Shown here: positions 1 through 8,298 of the stretch, piece after piece
Layout of the letters: every line of letters starts with the position of its first letter
Position numbering within the stretch: the first letter of the stretch is position 1
Origin: Roseomonas sp. KE2513
GTDB lineage: Bacteria > Pseudomonadota > Alphaproteobacteria > Acetobacterales > Acetobacteraceae
Assembly: GCF_016107305.1 (NCBI RefSeq)
Contig: NZ_RCVR01000004.1
Location: 124,001-188,000, forward strand
Reading direction: 5' to 3'
Length of the DNA: 64,000 nucleotides
Program-made: the position numbers and the translations under genes
The notes under the pieces: generated by a model
What the model was told of the DNA's origin: nothing
The model's input: the letters and a program-made list of their open reading frames with translations, nothing else
Databases searched by the model: none

Positions 1-283
1 GGCGGAGCGTCAGGTCCTCGCTAAGGACGCTGCCGATGAGGTCACCGAGCGGCTCCGCCCAGCGCTCGTTCGGCAAAGAGCGCAGCCGCGGTCCCTCTCC
101 CGCCCGCACGATTTCTGGCCGGTCGAGATAACCCGGCACGCCAACCTGTCGCAGTTCCAGCAGCCCCGGCCCACCTGGGCGCTGCACACCCGGCCGTGGC
201 AGCAGCCTGTAAAGGTTCGGCTCCGGCGAGGCGCAGCCTGTCGCGAGCAAGCCGAGCCCAAAAAGGACTAGGCGGCGATGCAC
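1..283 (-). CDS. pqiC: PqiC-like ABC-transport auxiliary lipoprotein (3' end outside window)
   Basis: Read from a GTG at 283 running off the left edge (94 codons visible). The N-terminus has a short hydrophobic stretch ending in a lipobox (LLATGC, Cys at about residue 17), followed by ASPEPNLYRLLP, typical of the PqiC/YmbA outer-membrane lipoprotein family. It lies directly after pqiB in the same direction; a TTG at 293-295 overlapping the pqiB stop is an alternative, coupled start. The likely role is the outer-membrane end of the PqiABC lipid-transport bridge. The family call rests on the lipobox, the YRLLP-type mature start and the position; the C-terminus is not visible. Confidence 0.8.
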   Translation of the reverse strand, partial: MHRRLVLFGLGLLATGCASPEPNLYRLLPRPGVQRPGGPGLLELRQVGVPGYLDRPEIVRAGEGPRLRSLPNERWAEPLGDLIGSVLSEDLTLR

Positions 284-291
284 CGCGCCGC

Positions 292-2001
292 TCAACGCTC
301 GGTCGCCCTGTCGGTCCGTCCGCGCACCAGCGCCTCCGGGTGCCGGTCGAGGTAATCGGCGAGGAGCCGGATGGAGCGCGCGGTCTCGTTCGCGCGACCC
401 AGCAGCCGCTCCAGCTCCCGGTTCACGACGGAGTCTCCCCCATAACCACGCTGGATCGAGGCCACCGCCGTGTTCGCCCTCCCGATCGCCTGGTCGAGAT
501 TGGCGGCGATCCCCGGCAGCCGCCGCATGAGCGGCGTGAGACCCGCATCGGCGGATCGCACGAGCTCCTGCACCCCCTGCAGCGCGGAGGAGAGCGCCCC
601 CACCGCCCCGCGCAACTCCGGCCCGCCGACCAGCCTGTTCACCGAGGCCAGCGTATCATTCAGATTGCGCGCGATCTCCTCCAGCGGCAGCCGCTCGATC
701 TTGCCGGCGATCCCGCTCACCGCCCCCATGATGTCGCTGCCGCCGCCGAGAGTCGGCAGGACGATTGTCTCCCCTTCCATCTGCACCTCGGCCGGAGGGG
801 CATCGGCCAGGAAATCGATGGAGACGAGCATCTGTCCCGTCAGCAGGCTTGCGCTCTGCAATTGTGCCCGCATTCCCTTGGCGACCATCCGCTGGGCGAA
901 GACCAGAACCTCGTCCGCCGTGCCGCCCTGCTCCCGTCCGGCGGGAAACGAGATCCGGCTCGGCTCGATCGCGATCCGCACGGGCGTGAGGAAGACCTCG
1001 CGCGCGGCATCGAAGGCAAGTCCACGGTCCAGGACGGTGCCGACGCGCACGCCGCGCAGCTCCACCGGAGCCCCCGGCGAGAGCCCGTGCAGCGAGCCGT
1101 CAAAATAGAGAAGGAACTCCAGCCTTTCCCGCGAGGTGGCCGCGATAGCCGCCTCCAGGTCTTCGAAGAGCTGGAAGCGGGCGCCATCCCTCACCGGCGG
1201 CTGATCACGGAATTCGGGCGGCGTATCGAAAGCCACACCCCCCGAGAGCACGGCGCGAAGGCTTTCCAGTTGCAGCTTCACCCCTTCCGCCCCGACCCGC
1301 AGATCGACGCCCGAGGCGTTCCAGAAGCGCGATCCCTCCCTGAGGAACCGGTCATAAGGCGAGCGGACGAAGACCCGCAGCGTCACGCTGCCTTCAAAGC
1401 CGGGCGGGTCGTAGCCGAGCACCTCGCCCACCGCCACATCGTGGAAGATCACCGGCGAGCCCCGATCGAGAGAGCCGATCCGCCGCGCTTCCAGCGTGAA
1501 GACCCTCCCCGGCTCGTCGGAGCGCACGCCAGGCGGATCCTCGAGCCCCGCGAAGTCGCGCTTCGCTTCCCCCTCGCCGCGGCCAGGGTCGAACTCGATG
1601 TAGCTGCCCGAGACGATGGTCTCGAGGCCGGAGACGTTGCCGGCCGTCAGCCGTGGCCGCACCACCCAGAAGCGCGCGTGCTCCGTCAGGCGCCCCTCCA
1701 TCTCGGCGTTCATTCGGATGCCCACGCGCACGCGCTGCAGGTCTTCGCTTAACCGCACCGTCTCGACGGCCCCTACCGGCACCGCCTTGTAGCGGACCTG
1801 CGTCTGCCCGGCGGTCAGTCCGTCCGCGTTACGGAAGGTGACGGTCACCACCGGACCGCGATCCGACAGCGTCCGGTAGCCGAGGTAACCCGCAACGAAC
1901 AGCGCGACGACCGGTACCAGCCAGATGAAGGAAAGCCGGCGCCGCCGCGTGCGCGCCTCGGCCGGTTCCGGGAGCCCCGGCGCATCCCCCTGCCCGCTCA
2001 C
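292..2001 (-). CDS. pqiB: PqiB, MCE-domain intermembrane transport protein
   Basis: 569 residues from a GTG that overlaps the pqiA stop (GTGA). One N-terminal membrane segment (about residues 23-45) is followed by three MCE/MlaD repeats, recognisable at about residues 48-130 (VTVTFRNADGLTAGQTQVRY), 165-260 (GSPVIFHDVAVGEVLGYDP) and 295-360 (GAPVELRGVRVGTVLD), then a long helical C-terminal region. In the PqiB family the MCE rings stack into a tunnel crossing the periplasm for lipid movement. Coupled to pqiA upstream and pqiC downstream. An in-frame ATG at 2037 inside pqiA is possible but less likely than the overlapping GTG. Confidence 0.95.
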   Translation of the reverse strand: MSGQGDAPGLPEPAEARTRRRRLSFIWLVPVVALFVAGYLGYRTLSDRGPVVTVTFRNADGLTAGQTQVRYKAVPVGAVETVRLSEDLQRVRVGIRMNAEMEGRLTEHARFWVVRPRLTAGNVSGLETIVSGSYIEFDPGRGEGEAKRDFAGLEDPPGVRSDEPGRVFTLEARRIGSLDRGSPVIFHDVAVGEVLGYDPPGFEGSVTLRVFVRSPYDRFLREGSRFWNASGVDLRVGAEGVKLQLESLRAVLSGGVAFDTPPEFRDQPPVRDGARFQLFEDLEAAIAATSRERLEFLLYFDGSLHGLSPGAPVELRGVRVGTVLDRGLAFDAAREVFLTPVRIAIEPSRISFPAGREQGGTADEVLVFAQRMVAKGMRAQLQSASLLTGQMLVSIDFLADAPPAEVQMEGETIVLPTLGGGSDIMGAVSGIAGKIERLPLEEIARNLNDTLASVNRLVGGPELRGAVGALSSALQGVQELVRSADAGLTPLMRRLPGIAANLDQAIGRANTAVASIQRGYGGDSVVNRELERLLGRANETARSIRLLADYLDRHPEALVRGRTDRATER

Positions 2002-3278
2002 GCGCGTCCTCCGCCAGGCCGCCCGGCCGCGTCCCACATGAGCCGCGGATCGAAAGCCTGCGCGGCAAGAATGGTCAGCACCACGACCGCCGCGAAGCAG
2101 GTCGCACCGATCTGCGCGTTGATCGAGGCCAGATTACCGAACCGCACCACGGCGATCAGCACCGAGACGACGAAGACGTCAATCATTGACCACCGCCCGA
2201 TCGCCTCGACCACGTGGTAGAGCCGCGTGCGCGCGCGCAGCCCCGCGGCGGAGCGGCGGTGCACCCCCAGAAGCATCACCACCAGCCCGAGAAGCTTCAG
2301 CATCGGCACCGCGACGCTCGCCAGGAAGACGATCAGCGCGAGCGGCCAGAAGCCGGTCTGCACGAACTCCTTCACGCCGCCCAGGATCGTGTGCGGTCCG
2401 CCGCGGCCGAAGCTGACGATAACCATCACCGGATAGGCATTGGCGGGCACGTAGAGGATGAGGGCCGCAACCACGAGTGCCCAGGTGCGCGCCAGGCTGT
2501 TCGGCTTGCGCGGATGCAGCCGCGCCGCACAGCGTGGGCAAGGGCTGCCCGGCGCCGCCGCGGAAAGCCGCCGGCAGCGCTCGCAACTCAGCAACGGCCC
2601 CTCCGCCGCCTCGCCGGCGCCGGAAAGCGGCGCCGCCGTCGCGCCCTGCCGCTCCAGCGCCTCCCATATCTGCGACGGATGCAAAAGCGCGTTCACCGCG
2701 ACCAGCGTGAAGGCGAGCGCCGCAAGCCCGTATGCTGCCGGCCCGAGCTCTACCTGCGCGAGGTCACGCAGCCGCGTGTAGGAGACCAGGGCGCCGAAGA
2801 GGAACACCTCCACCATCGCCCAGCCGCCCAGCCATTCGTGCCAGCCGAAGGGCCGGAACAGCCAGCGCGGCGCCTGCCGCATCCGCAGCCCGAGCAACAC
2901 GGTCAGCAGCAGCAGGAGGCGGGCGAAGGGAACGAAGACGAGGGTGAAGACCACCAGGACTGAGAGCAGCGGGTAACCCTGTTGCACGAAGGCTCCAGCC
3001 CCGCTCTCCACCCCGCTCACCCGCACCTGTCCGAGAAGGTTCAAGCTGAGGAAGGGCGCCGCCATCGTCACCGCGTAGAGCGCGAGCCCTCCCAGGGCGA
3101 GCGCCAGGGGCGCGTCAGGCGAGCCCAAGCGGCCTCGGTGCAGAAGCGTGTCGCAGCGTGGGCAGCAGGCTTCGGCGCGCGGTCCGATAGGGGGTAGTCG
3201 GACCCGCTCCCCGCACCCGTCGCATTCCAACACCGGCCGCACCAGGGGCGCAGCGGCCGACGACACCGCGCCCGTCAT
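1998..3278 (-). CDS. pqiA: PqiA, inner-membrane protein with zinc-ribbon-like motifs
   Basis: 426 residues from the ATG at 3278 (a TTG 30 bases upstream would add 10 residues). Two tandem PqiA domains are seen, each with a Cys-rich ribbon before a block of membrane helices: CDGCGE...CCPRC near the N-terminus and CERCRR...CPRC near the middle. The two halves carry about four helices each. First gene of pqiABC; PqiA is the inner-membrane partner of the PqiB tunnel. The stop overlaps the pqiB GTG by 4 bases, which points to translational coupling. Confidence 0.95.
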   Translation of the reverse strand: MTGAVSSAAAPLVRPVLECDGCGERVRLPPIGPRAEACCPRCDTLLHRGRLGSPDAPLALALGGLALYAVTMAAPFLSLNLLGQVRVSGVESGAGAFVQQGYPLLSVLVVFTLVFVPFARLLLLLTVLLGLRMRQAPRWLFRPFGWHEWLGGWAMVEVFLFGALVSYTRLRDLAQVELGPAAYGLAALAFTLVAVNALLHPSQIWEALERQGATAAPLSGAGEAAEGPLLSCERCRRLSAAAPGSPCPRCAARLHPRKPNSLARTWALVVAALILYVPANAYPVMVIVSFGRGGPHTILGGVKEFVQTGFWPLALIVFLASVAVPMLKLLGLVVMLLGVHRRSAAGLRARTRLYHVVEAIGRWSMIDVFVVSVLIAVVRFGNLASINAQIGATCFAAVVVLTILAAQAFDPRLMWDAAGRPGGGRA

Positions 3279-3687
3279 CCGGCCACGCTGCCGCCACGCC
3301 CGGACCAAATGGACGCGACGAGCCAGTAGAAAGGCGAGGTTCGGTGACGGGCAAGGACATCCGGCATCTGCGGCAAGCGCGCTCCGTCACATGACAGACG
3401 AGGAATGCCGCGAAGAGCGGTTCGGTTTCCGAAACCGCCCAGCTATTACGCCTAGCTAGAGTTCTGACCCCAGCTTGGTTTGATCCACCCTGCCCAGCTC
3501 CATCGAAAGCTGCAGTTCCTGAGCTTCGGCGCTCAACGCTTCACAGTCACGACCCATTTCGAGGTCGGACTTACCGGAATGAGAGCATGAATTCGCTCTT
3601 CCCCTCCGTGATCTCACAAGCGACACCGGACGGGAACATCCCCCTCCCAAGGCACTGGCGCCCAGGAGCAGTGGGCAGGAGACGCGG
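3279..3687. other. Divergent intergenic region, no gene seen
   Basis: About 400 bases between pqiA (minus) and the DUF421 gene (plus). Both promoters should lie here. The middle part (about 3440-3650) is less G+C-rich than the flanks, as expected for promoter DNA. No convincing ORF, RNA or repeat was recognised. Confidence 0.5.
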
Positions 3688-4209
3688 ATGGAGTACCTAT
3701 TTGGAGAGGCTGGAGAACTCGGCTGGGTCGTCGCGAAGGCGCTCCTGCTCTACCTGACTGCCGTCATCGGCTTCCGGTTGGGCGAGCGCCGCACCCTCGC
3801 GCAGCTCTCGCCCTTTGACTTTGTCGCGGCCGTGGCCGTCGGCGCTATCGTCGGGCGCATCCCGAACGCCCATGATGCGAGCTTCCTGACGGGTGCGGCA
3901 ACGCTCCTCTCCGTTCTAGCGGGCCATGCCCTGGTGACCCGTCTGCGGCTAATTCCGGTGGTGCACGGGGCACTTGTCCGAACGCCGCGCCTGCTCGTGT
4001 CCGGCGGCAAAATCCTGTCGGCCGAGCTGAGGCGATCGGGCCTGACGCAGGACGACCTTTCCAGCATGCTCCGGCAGCAGGGCATCGGTGATCTTTCCGC
4101 CGTGCGCTACGCCGTGCTCGAGGACCGCGGCCAGCTCTCGGTCATCCGCAATCCACCCCTTCCGCCGACGGAAGGCGACCTCCTGGCGGGCATCGCACCG
4201 CACCCCTGA
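3688..4209 (+). CDS. DUF421 / YetF-like membrane protein
   Basis: 173 residues, with SD-like AGGAG upstream of the ATG. Three hydrophobic segments in the first 85 residues include the family hallmark GERRTLAQLSPFDFV (about residues 32-46), followed by a soluble YetF-type domain ending ...EDRGQLSVI. The DUF421 family has no firm biochemical role; in some bacteria members are linked to stress or spore envelope functions. Stands alone, convergent with the YihY gene. Confidence 0.9.
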   Translation: MEYLFGEAGELGWVVAKALLLYLTAVIGFRLGERRTLAQLSPFDFVAAVAVGAIVGRIPNAHDASFLTGAATLLSVLAGHALVTRLRLIPVVHGALVRTPRLLVSGGKILSAELRRSGLTQDDLSSMLRQQGIGDLSAVRYAVLEDRGQLSVIRNPPLPPTEGDLLAGIAPHP

Positions 4210-4225
4210 GGCCGCCCTCGGTCTG

Positions 4226-5359
4226 TCAGGCGACGGTATCGGCCATCTTCGCGCCGCGGGTGCCCATGGGCTGCTCCGGACCTTCCGTGGTGTCCCGCTC
4301 GGTCTGCCGCTCCATCTCTGCGTCTAGCTCGGCGCCGACGAGGACAATGGCGGTGGAGATCCAGATCCAGGTCATGAAGCCGATGATGGCGCCGAGCGTC
4401 CCGTAGGTCTCGTTGTAGCTGCCGAAATGCGAGACGTAGAAGGAGAAGCCGGCGGAGCCGATCAGCCAGGCGACGGCCGCGAAGCCCCCGCCCCAGCTCA
4501 CCCAACGCCATTGCGCGGCATCGCGGCTCGGCCCGTAGCGAAAGAGGCAGGCGAGAAGCGCACCAATGGCCACCAGCAGCAGCGGCCAGCGAAGCACTCG
4601 CAGAAGGATCTCCACGGTTGGGCCCAACCCTACGAAGTCGAGCAGCACGGGCAGCACCACAACCGCGGCCATAGCCAGGAGAGCGAAGAGGATGGCGCCC
4701 ACGGTGAAGGCGAGCGTCGTCAGCGTGCGCCGGATGAAACCCCGCTTTTCGTCCTCCTCGTAGACGACGTTCAGCGCGTCGAAGACCGCCTTCGTCGCTC
4801 CGTTGGCGCTCCAGAGGGAGAGCAGGATGCTGGCAACCGCCCCGAAGCCCAGGGCGCCGCCGCCCTGGCTCGCCACGCGCTTCACCTGATCGGTGATGAC
4901 GCTCATCCCACCCTCGGGCACGAAGCCCGCGAGTGCCGAGAGGTGGTCATTGATCGTCGCCGGGTCCGCGAACAGGCCGTAGAGCGAGACGAGAGCGCTA
5001 ACCGCCGGGAACAGCGCAAGGATTGCGTAGAAGGTCACCCCCGCCGCCTCCGTCAGCAGCCGGTCGTTCGAGGCCTGGGTGGCCGTGCGCTTCAGGATGT
5101 CCCACCATCCCCGCGCCGGGATCTCGGAGGGAGTGCCGGCGTCACGCCCGTGTCCGCTGGTGCTCGCGGCGCCGCTGCCGCTCTTGCCGCGCGAGCCGGC
5201 CCTCCCCTGAGGCCCTCTTTGCGAGACTGCCTCCAGCCCGCGCCGGTCCGCGGCTGTCGCAGCCTCCTCCTGCCGCCGGCGAAACCCGCCGGCCATCAGC
5301 GCCAGCGAGGCTGCCATGGCGGCCACGAGCACGCCGAGCCGCTTGGTGCCCGTCTCCAT
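4226..5359 (-). CDS. YihY/BrkB-family inner membrane protein
   Basis: 377 residues from ATG 5359, chosen because a strong GGAGG lies a few bases upstream; the open frame continues further up with low-quality sequence. The N-terminus has one membrane segment and about 70 polar residues. The YihY/BrkB domain follows (about residues 95-345) with about six membrane helices and the family signature YAILALFPAVSALVSLYG and YNETYGTLGAIIGFMTWIW. Formerly annotated as ribonuclease BN, the family is now regarded as an uncharacterised membrane protein/transporter. The acidic C-terminal tail is typical. Confidence 0.92.
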   Translation of the reverse strand: METGTKRLGVLVAAMAASLALMAGGFRRRQEEAATAADRRGLEAVSQRGPQGRAGSRGKSGSGAASTSGHGRDAGTPSEIPARGWWDILKRTATQASNDRLLTEAAGVTFYAILALFPAVSALVSLYGLFADPATINDHLSALAGFVPEGGMSVITDQVKRVASQGGGALGFGAVASILLSLWSANGATKAVFDALNVVYEEDEKRGFIRRTLTTLAFTVGAILFALLAMAAVVVLPVLLDFVGLGPTVEILLRVLRWPLLLVAIGALLACLFRYGPSRDAAQWRWVSWGGGFAAVAWLIGSAGFSFYVSHFGSYNETYGTLGAIIGFMTWIWISTAIVLVGAELDAEMERQTERDTTEGPEQPMGTRGAKMADTVA

Positions 5360-5526
5360 CCTGCCTCCAACCGCCGGCCTCGCAGGGCCGGCACCCGAGT
5401 TACACAGGCCTGAACGCGCAACCTTGAAGCTTGCTGCACCGCCGCGCGACGATCGCGTCGCACCTCTTGACCTTCCGATGGTGGGAAGCCCCATCTGCCG
5501 ATCTTCCGGCGGCATAGGAGGAAGGT

Positions 5527-5733
5527 ATGATCCGTTTCCACATCGCCAACATGAATTGCGGCGGCTGCGCGAAGGGCGTGGCCGCGGCCCTGCGGGAGGC
5601 CGACCCGCATGCCGAGCCACGCTTCGACCTCGATCGGCGCGAGGTCGCGCTCGATGCCCCTGCGACAGCGACCGAGCGCCTTTCTGCGGCGCTCCTGAGG
5701 GATGGTTGGGAGGCGAAGCTCCTTCCCGCCTGA
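5527..5733 (+). CDS. Heavy-metal-associated (HMA) domain protein, CopZ-like
   Basis: 68 residues, with strong SD AGGAGGAAGGT before the ATG. The HMA metal-binding motif is present as MNCGGC (residues 9-14), within the beta-alpha-beta-beta-alpha-beta ferredoxin-like size range. Such stand-alone domains act as cytosolic copper chaperones. No P-type ATPase or CueR-like regulator is next to it, so the partner must be encoded elsewhere. Confidence 0.88.
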   Translation: MIRFHIANMNCGGCAKGVAAALREADPHAEPRFDLDRREVALDAPATATERLSAALLRDGWEAKLLPA

Positions 5734-5889
5734 AAGCCATTCAGCCGCGCTGTTGGCGCTAGAAGGCGCATTCAACGGATGAATAGGTTACATCCGCCGT
5801 CCAAAGTGGTGGCCGGTGGCGCAAGGGAGCATATCGGGGCTCAAGAGACGACGACATCCCGCCGCCGCCATCCTTTAGGGATATGGACG

Positions 5890-6141
5890 ATGTCCTCCTT
5901 CACCCTTCCGCGCAGCCTTCGCGCCCTGGGGCTTGCTGCCGTGGTGGTGAGCCCGCTCGCCGCAGGCACCGCCTTCGCCGAGGGCTATGACGGCCTCGGC
6001 CCTAGCGCCTATCCGGCCTGGACTGCGAGCCAGAGCCGTACGCCCCTCGCCAGCGCCGGGGGGGACGATGTGACCCGCACTCCCGCCCAGGTCTTCCTGC
6101 AGCGCAGCGGCATCACGGGCGGCGACGGCCAGCACGGCTGA
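5890..6141 (+). CDS. Small secreted protein of unknown function
   Basis: 83 residues from ATG 5890, picked because it opens a clear signal peptide: basic start, hydrophobic core LRALGLAAVVVSPLAAG, cleavage after AFA. The frame stays open upstream to 5779, but that part has no protein character. The mature part (about 50 residues) is polar and Gly/Ala/Ser-rich, with no Cys or known motif. A stem-loop follows directly. No function is proposed. Confidence 0.65.
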   Translation: MSSFTLPRSLRALGLAAVVVSPLAAGTAFAEGYDGLGPSAYPAWTASQSRTPLASAGGDDVTRTPAQVFLQRSGITGGDGQHG

Positions 6142-6154
6142 GCACCGCAAGCCA

Positions 6155-6178
6155 GGGGCGCCCCTACCGGGCGCCCCT
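6155..6178. terminator. Stem-loop between convergent genes
   Basis: Perfect 9-bp inverted repeat GGGGCGCCC / GGGCGCCCC with a short loop, placed between the converging stops of the small secreted protein (6141) and msrP (6188). Likely a bidirectional terminator; only a weak T-run follows. Confidence 0.6.
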
Positions 6179-6187
6179 TCTGGCTTC

Positions 6188-7129
6188 CTAGTACCAGATA
6201 CGCTCGTTCTGCATGTTCGCGTAGAGCGGCGCCACGAACTCGCCGTAGCCGTTGTAGATCCGCGTCGGCACCCGCTCGTTCGAGCCTAGCAGCCGCTCAC
6301 TCGCCTGGCTCCAGCGTGGATGCGCCACCTCTGGGTTCACATTCGCCCAGAAGCCGTACTCGCTCGCCTGCAGCTTCTCCCAATAACCGACCGGCCGCTC
6401 CGCCTGGAAGGTCACGCGCACGATCGACTTCGGCGCCTTGAACCCGTACTTCCAGGGGAACAGCGCCCGTATGGGCGCCCCGTTCTGCGGCGGCAGCGGC
6501 TTGCCATACATGCCGGTCGCGACGAAGGCGAGCTCGTTCCTCGCCTCCTCGATCGTCACACCGTCGGTATACGGCCAGGGATACCAGGCCTGCCGCAGCC
6601 CGGGCATCGTGTCACGCTGCGTGGCCGTCTCGAAGACCACGAACTTCGCCTCCGGGCGCGGCGCCGCGAGCCGCACGAGCTCGGACATCGGAAAGCCGGT
6701 CCAGGGCACCGTCATCGCCCAGGCCTCGACGCAGCGGTGCCTGAGAACCCTCTCCTCAAGCCGCACCTGCTTCAGCAGGTCCTCCAACCCGATTTCGCGC
6801 GGCTGGGCCACAAGCCCGTCGAACTTTACGCTCCAGGGGTTCACCTTCAGGCGCGCCGCAGCCGAGGCGACGCTCTTCGAGCCCCCAAACTCGTAGAAGT
6901 TGTTGTAGTTCGTCGCGTCCCCCTCGGGCGTGACATCGCGGCCGGGCTGGAAGCGCGTGTTGCGCATCGCCGCCTGCGCCAGTGCGGTCCCGGCGAGCCC
7001 GGGTGAGAGCAGCGCGGCCCCGGCGAGCGCGGCGCCCGCGCCGAGCGCGCCCCGCCGCCCCATCACCACCGCCTCAGGGGTAGCCGCGCTCTCGGGCAGT
7101 TCCCAGCCGCGGCGGATCTTGATCAGCAT
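6188..7129 (-). CDS. msrP: MsrP (YedY), periplasmic methionine-sulfoxide reductase catalytic subunit
   Basis: 313 residues, with SD GGAGA upstream. A Tat-like leader (GRRGALGAGAAL... around residue 24, ending ALA) precedes a sulfite-oxidase-type molybdopterin fold. The Cys that ligands molybdenum is in LRHRCVEAWAMTVPW (about residues 130-144), and GYGEF and FPWKYGFK match the family. MsrP repairs oxidised Met in periplasmic proteins, with electrons from the haem membrane protein MsrQ. No msrQ is adjacent, which is unusual. Confidence 0.95.
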   Translation of the reverse strand: MLIKIRRGWELPESAATPEAVVMGRRGALGAGAALAGAALLSPGLAGTALAQAAMRNTRFQPGRDVTPEGDATNYNNFYEFGGSKSVASAAARLKVNPWSVKFDGLVAQPREIGLEDLLKQVRLEERVLRHRCVEAWAMTVPWTGFPMSELVRLAAPRPEAKFVVFETATQRDTMPGLRQAWYPWPYTDGVTIEEARNELAFVATGMYGKPLPPQNGAPIRALFPWKYGFKAPKSIVRVTFQAERPVGYWEKLQASEYGFWANVNPEVAHPRWSQASERLLGSNERVPTRIYNGYGEFVAPLYANMQNERIWY

Positions 7130-7216
7130 GGCCGTCTCCGTACAGGTCCCCTTGAACTCGGTTGTCCCGCGCGCGAGTCAAGCCCGGGGTGTCCCGCCCG
7201 AACGTGGCGAAAGGTT

Positions 7217-8209
7217 TCAGCCGGCGAGCCGCAGCCCCCCTCGCTCAACGATGCCGCGGAACTTGGCCAGTTCGGTCGCCAGGAAGGCGCGGGTCTGCTC
7301 GGGCGTGCTCGGGGGCGAGGGATCCACCCCCGCCGCCACCAGCCGTTCCCGTGCGGAGGGGTCGGCCAGGACCGCGTTCGCCGCTGCGTTCAGCGCTGCC
7401 TGCACCGGTCCAGGCAGCCCCCGCGGCCCGAGAAGCACGTTCCAGGTGGTTACCTCGAAGCCGGGCGCCACCGTCTCCGCGACGGTCGGGATTTCCGGAA
7501 ACAGCGGGTGCCGCTCCCTGGACGTCACGGCCAACCCACGCGAGAGCCCGTCGCGCAGGTGCGGCGCGGTGGAGGCCAGCACCTCGAAGGAATAGGCCAC
7601 CTCCCCCTTGGCCAGCGCCTCCATCACCGCCGAGCCACCGCGATAAGGCACGTGCTCCGCCTGCAGCCCGCCGACCGCGATCTTGAGGTATTCCCCCGTC
7701 AGGTGCCCCACCCCGCCGACGCCGGAGGTGGCCCAGGACAGCGCCCCCGGCCGCGCTCGGATGCCCGCCACCAGTTCGGCCATCGTCCGGAAGGGCGAGG
7801 CCTGCGGCACGACGACCACCAGTGGCCCGCCCCCGAGCATCGCGATTGGCGTGAAGTCTGCGACCGGGTCGTAGGGCGTCTGCGAGGGCAGCGCCGCCGG
7901 GTTCGTCGCGTGGGAGGAAGCGGTGGCGAGGAGAAGGGTCGCGCCATCCGCCGGCCTCTGCCGCACCCACTCGCTACCGATGGCGCCGCCCGCCCCGGCC
8001 CGGTTCTCCACGATGACCCGGGCGTTGGCCCCCAGCCGCGGGCCCATCCGGTCGGCCAAGACCCGGCCCGCGATATCGGTCGATCCCCCCGCCAGGAAGG
8101 GCACCACGAGCGAGATCGGCCGGTCCGGCACCCATCCGCCCTGCGCCCGTGCCGCCGGAGCGAGGAAGGGTGCTGAAAGACCGCTGGCGAGCAGCGCACG
8201 TCGTTGCAT
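7217..8209 (-). CDS. Bug-family tripartite tricarboxylate transporter substrate-binding protein
   Basis: 330 residues, with perfect SD AGGAGG 5 bases before the ATG. A signal peptide (cleavage after ARAQ) is followed by the Bug/TctC fold: DRPISLVVPFLAGGSTDIAG, GADGATLL-type loop and PYDPVADFTPIAM. These proteins capture carboxylates in the periplasm for TctAB-type carriers, but no tctA/tctB is adjacent, as is common for the greatly expanded Bug family in this group. The ligand cannot be read from the sequence. Confidence 0.93.
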   Translation of the reverse strand: MQRRALLASGLSAPFLAPAARAQGGWVPDRPISLVVPFLAGGSTDIAGRVLADRMGPRLGANARVIVENRAGAGGAIGSEWVRQRPADGATLLLATASSHATNPAALPSQTPYDPVADFTPIAMLGGGPLVVVVPQASPFRTMAELVAGIRARPGALSWATSGVGGVGHLTGEYLKIAVGGLQAEHVPYRGGSAVMEALAKGEVAYSFEVLASTAPHLRDGLSRGLAVTSRERHPLFPEIPTVAETVAPGFEVTTWNVLLGPRGLPGPVQAALNAAANAVLADPSARERLVAAGVDPSPPSTPEQTRAFLATELAKFRGIVERGGLRLAG

Positions 8210-8298
8210 GGCGTCCTCCTGGCCGGCCTGTCCCGCGGCCTTCCCGACAGCTTGCAGCCCCCGCGCGGGGTTGGGAATGCCGCCCGGCGAGGAACCGC

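Noticed and set aside
10-261. Minus-strand 83-codon ORF at the left edge
   Set aside because: Different frame from the pqiC lipoprotein, which has a lipobox and operon context.
196-1752. Long plus-strand open frame opposite pqiB
   Set aside because: Arg/Pro/His-rich shadow of a G+C-rich gene; the minus strand encodes a clear MCE protein.
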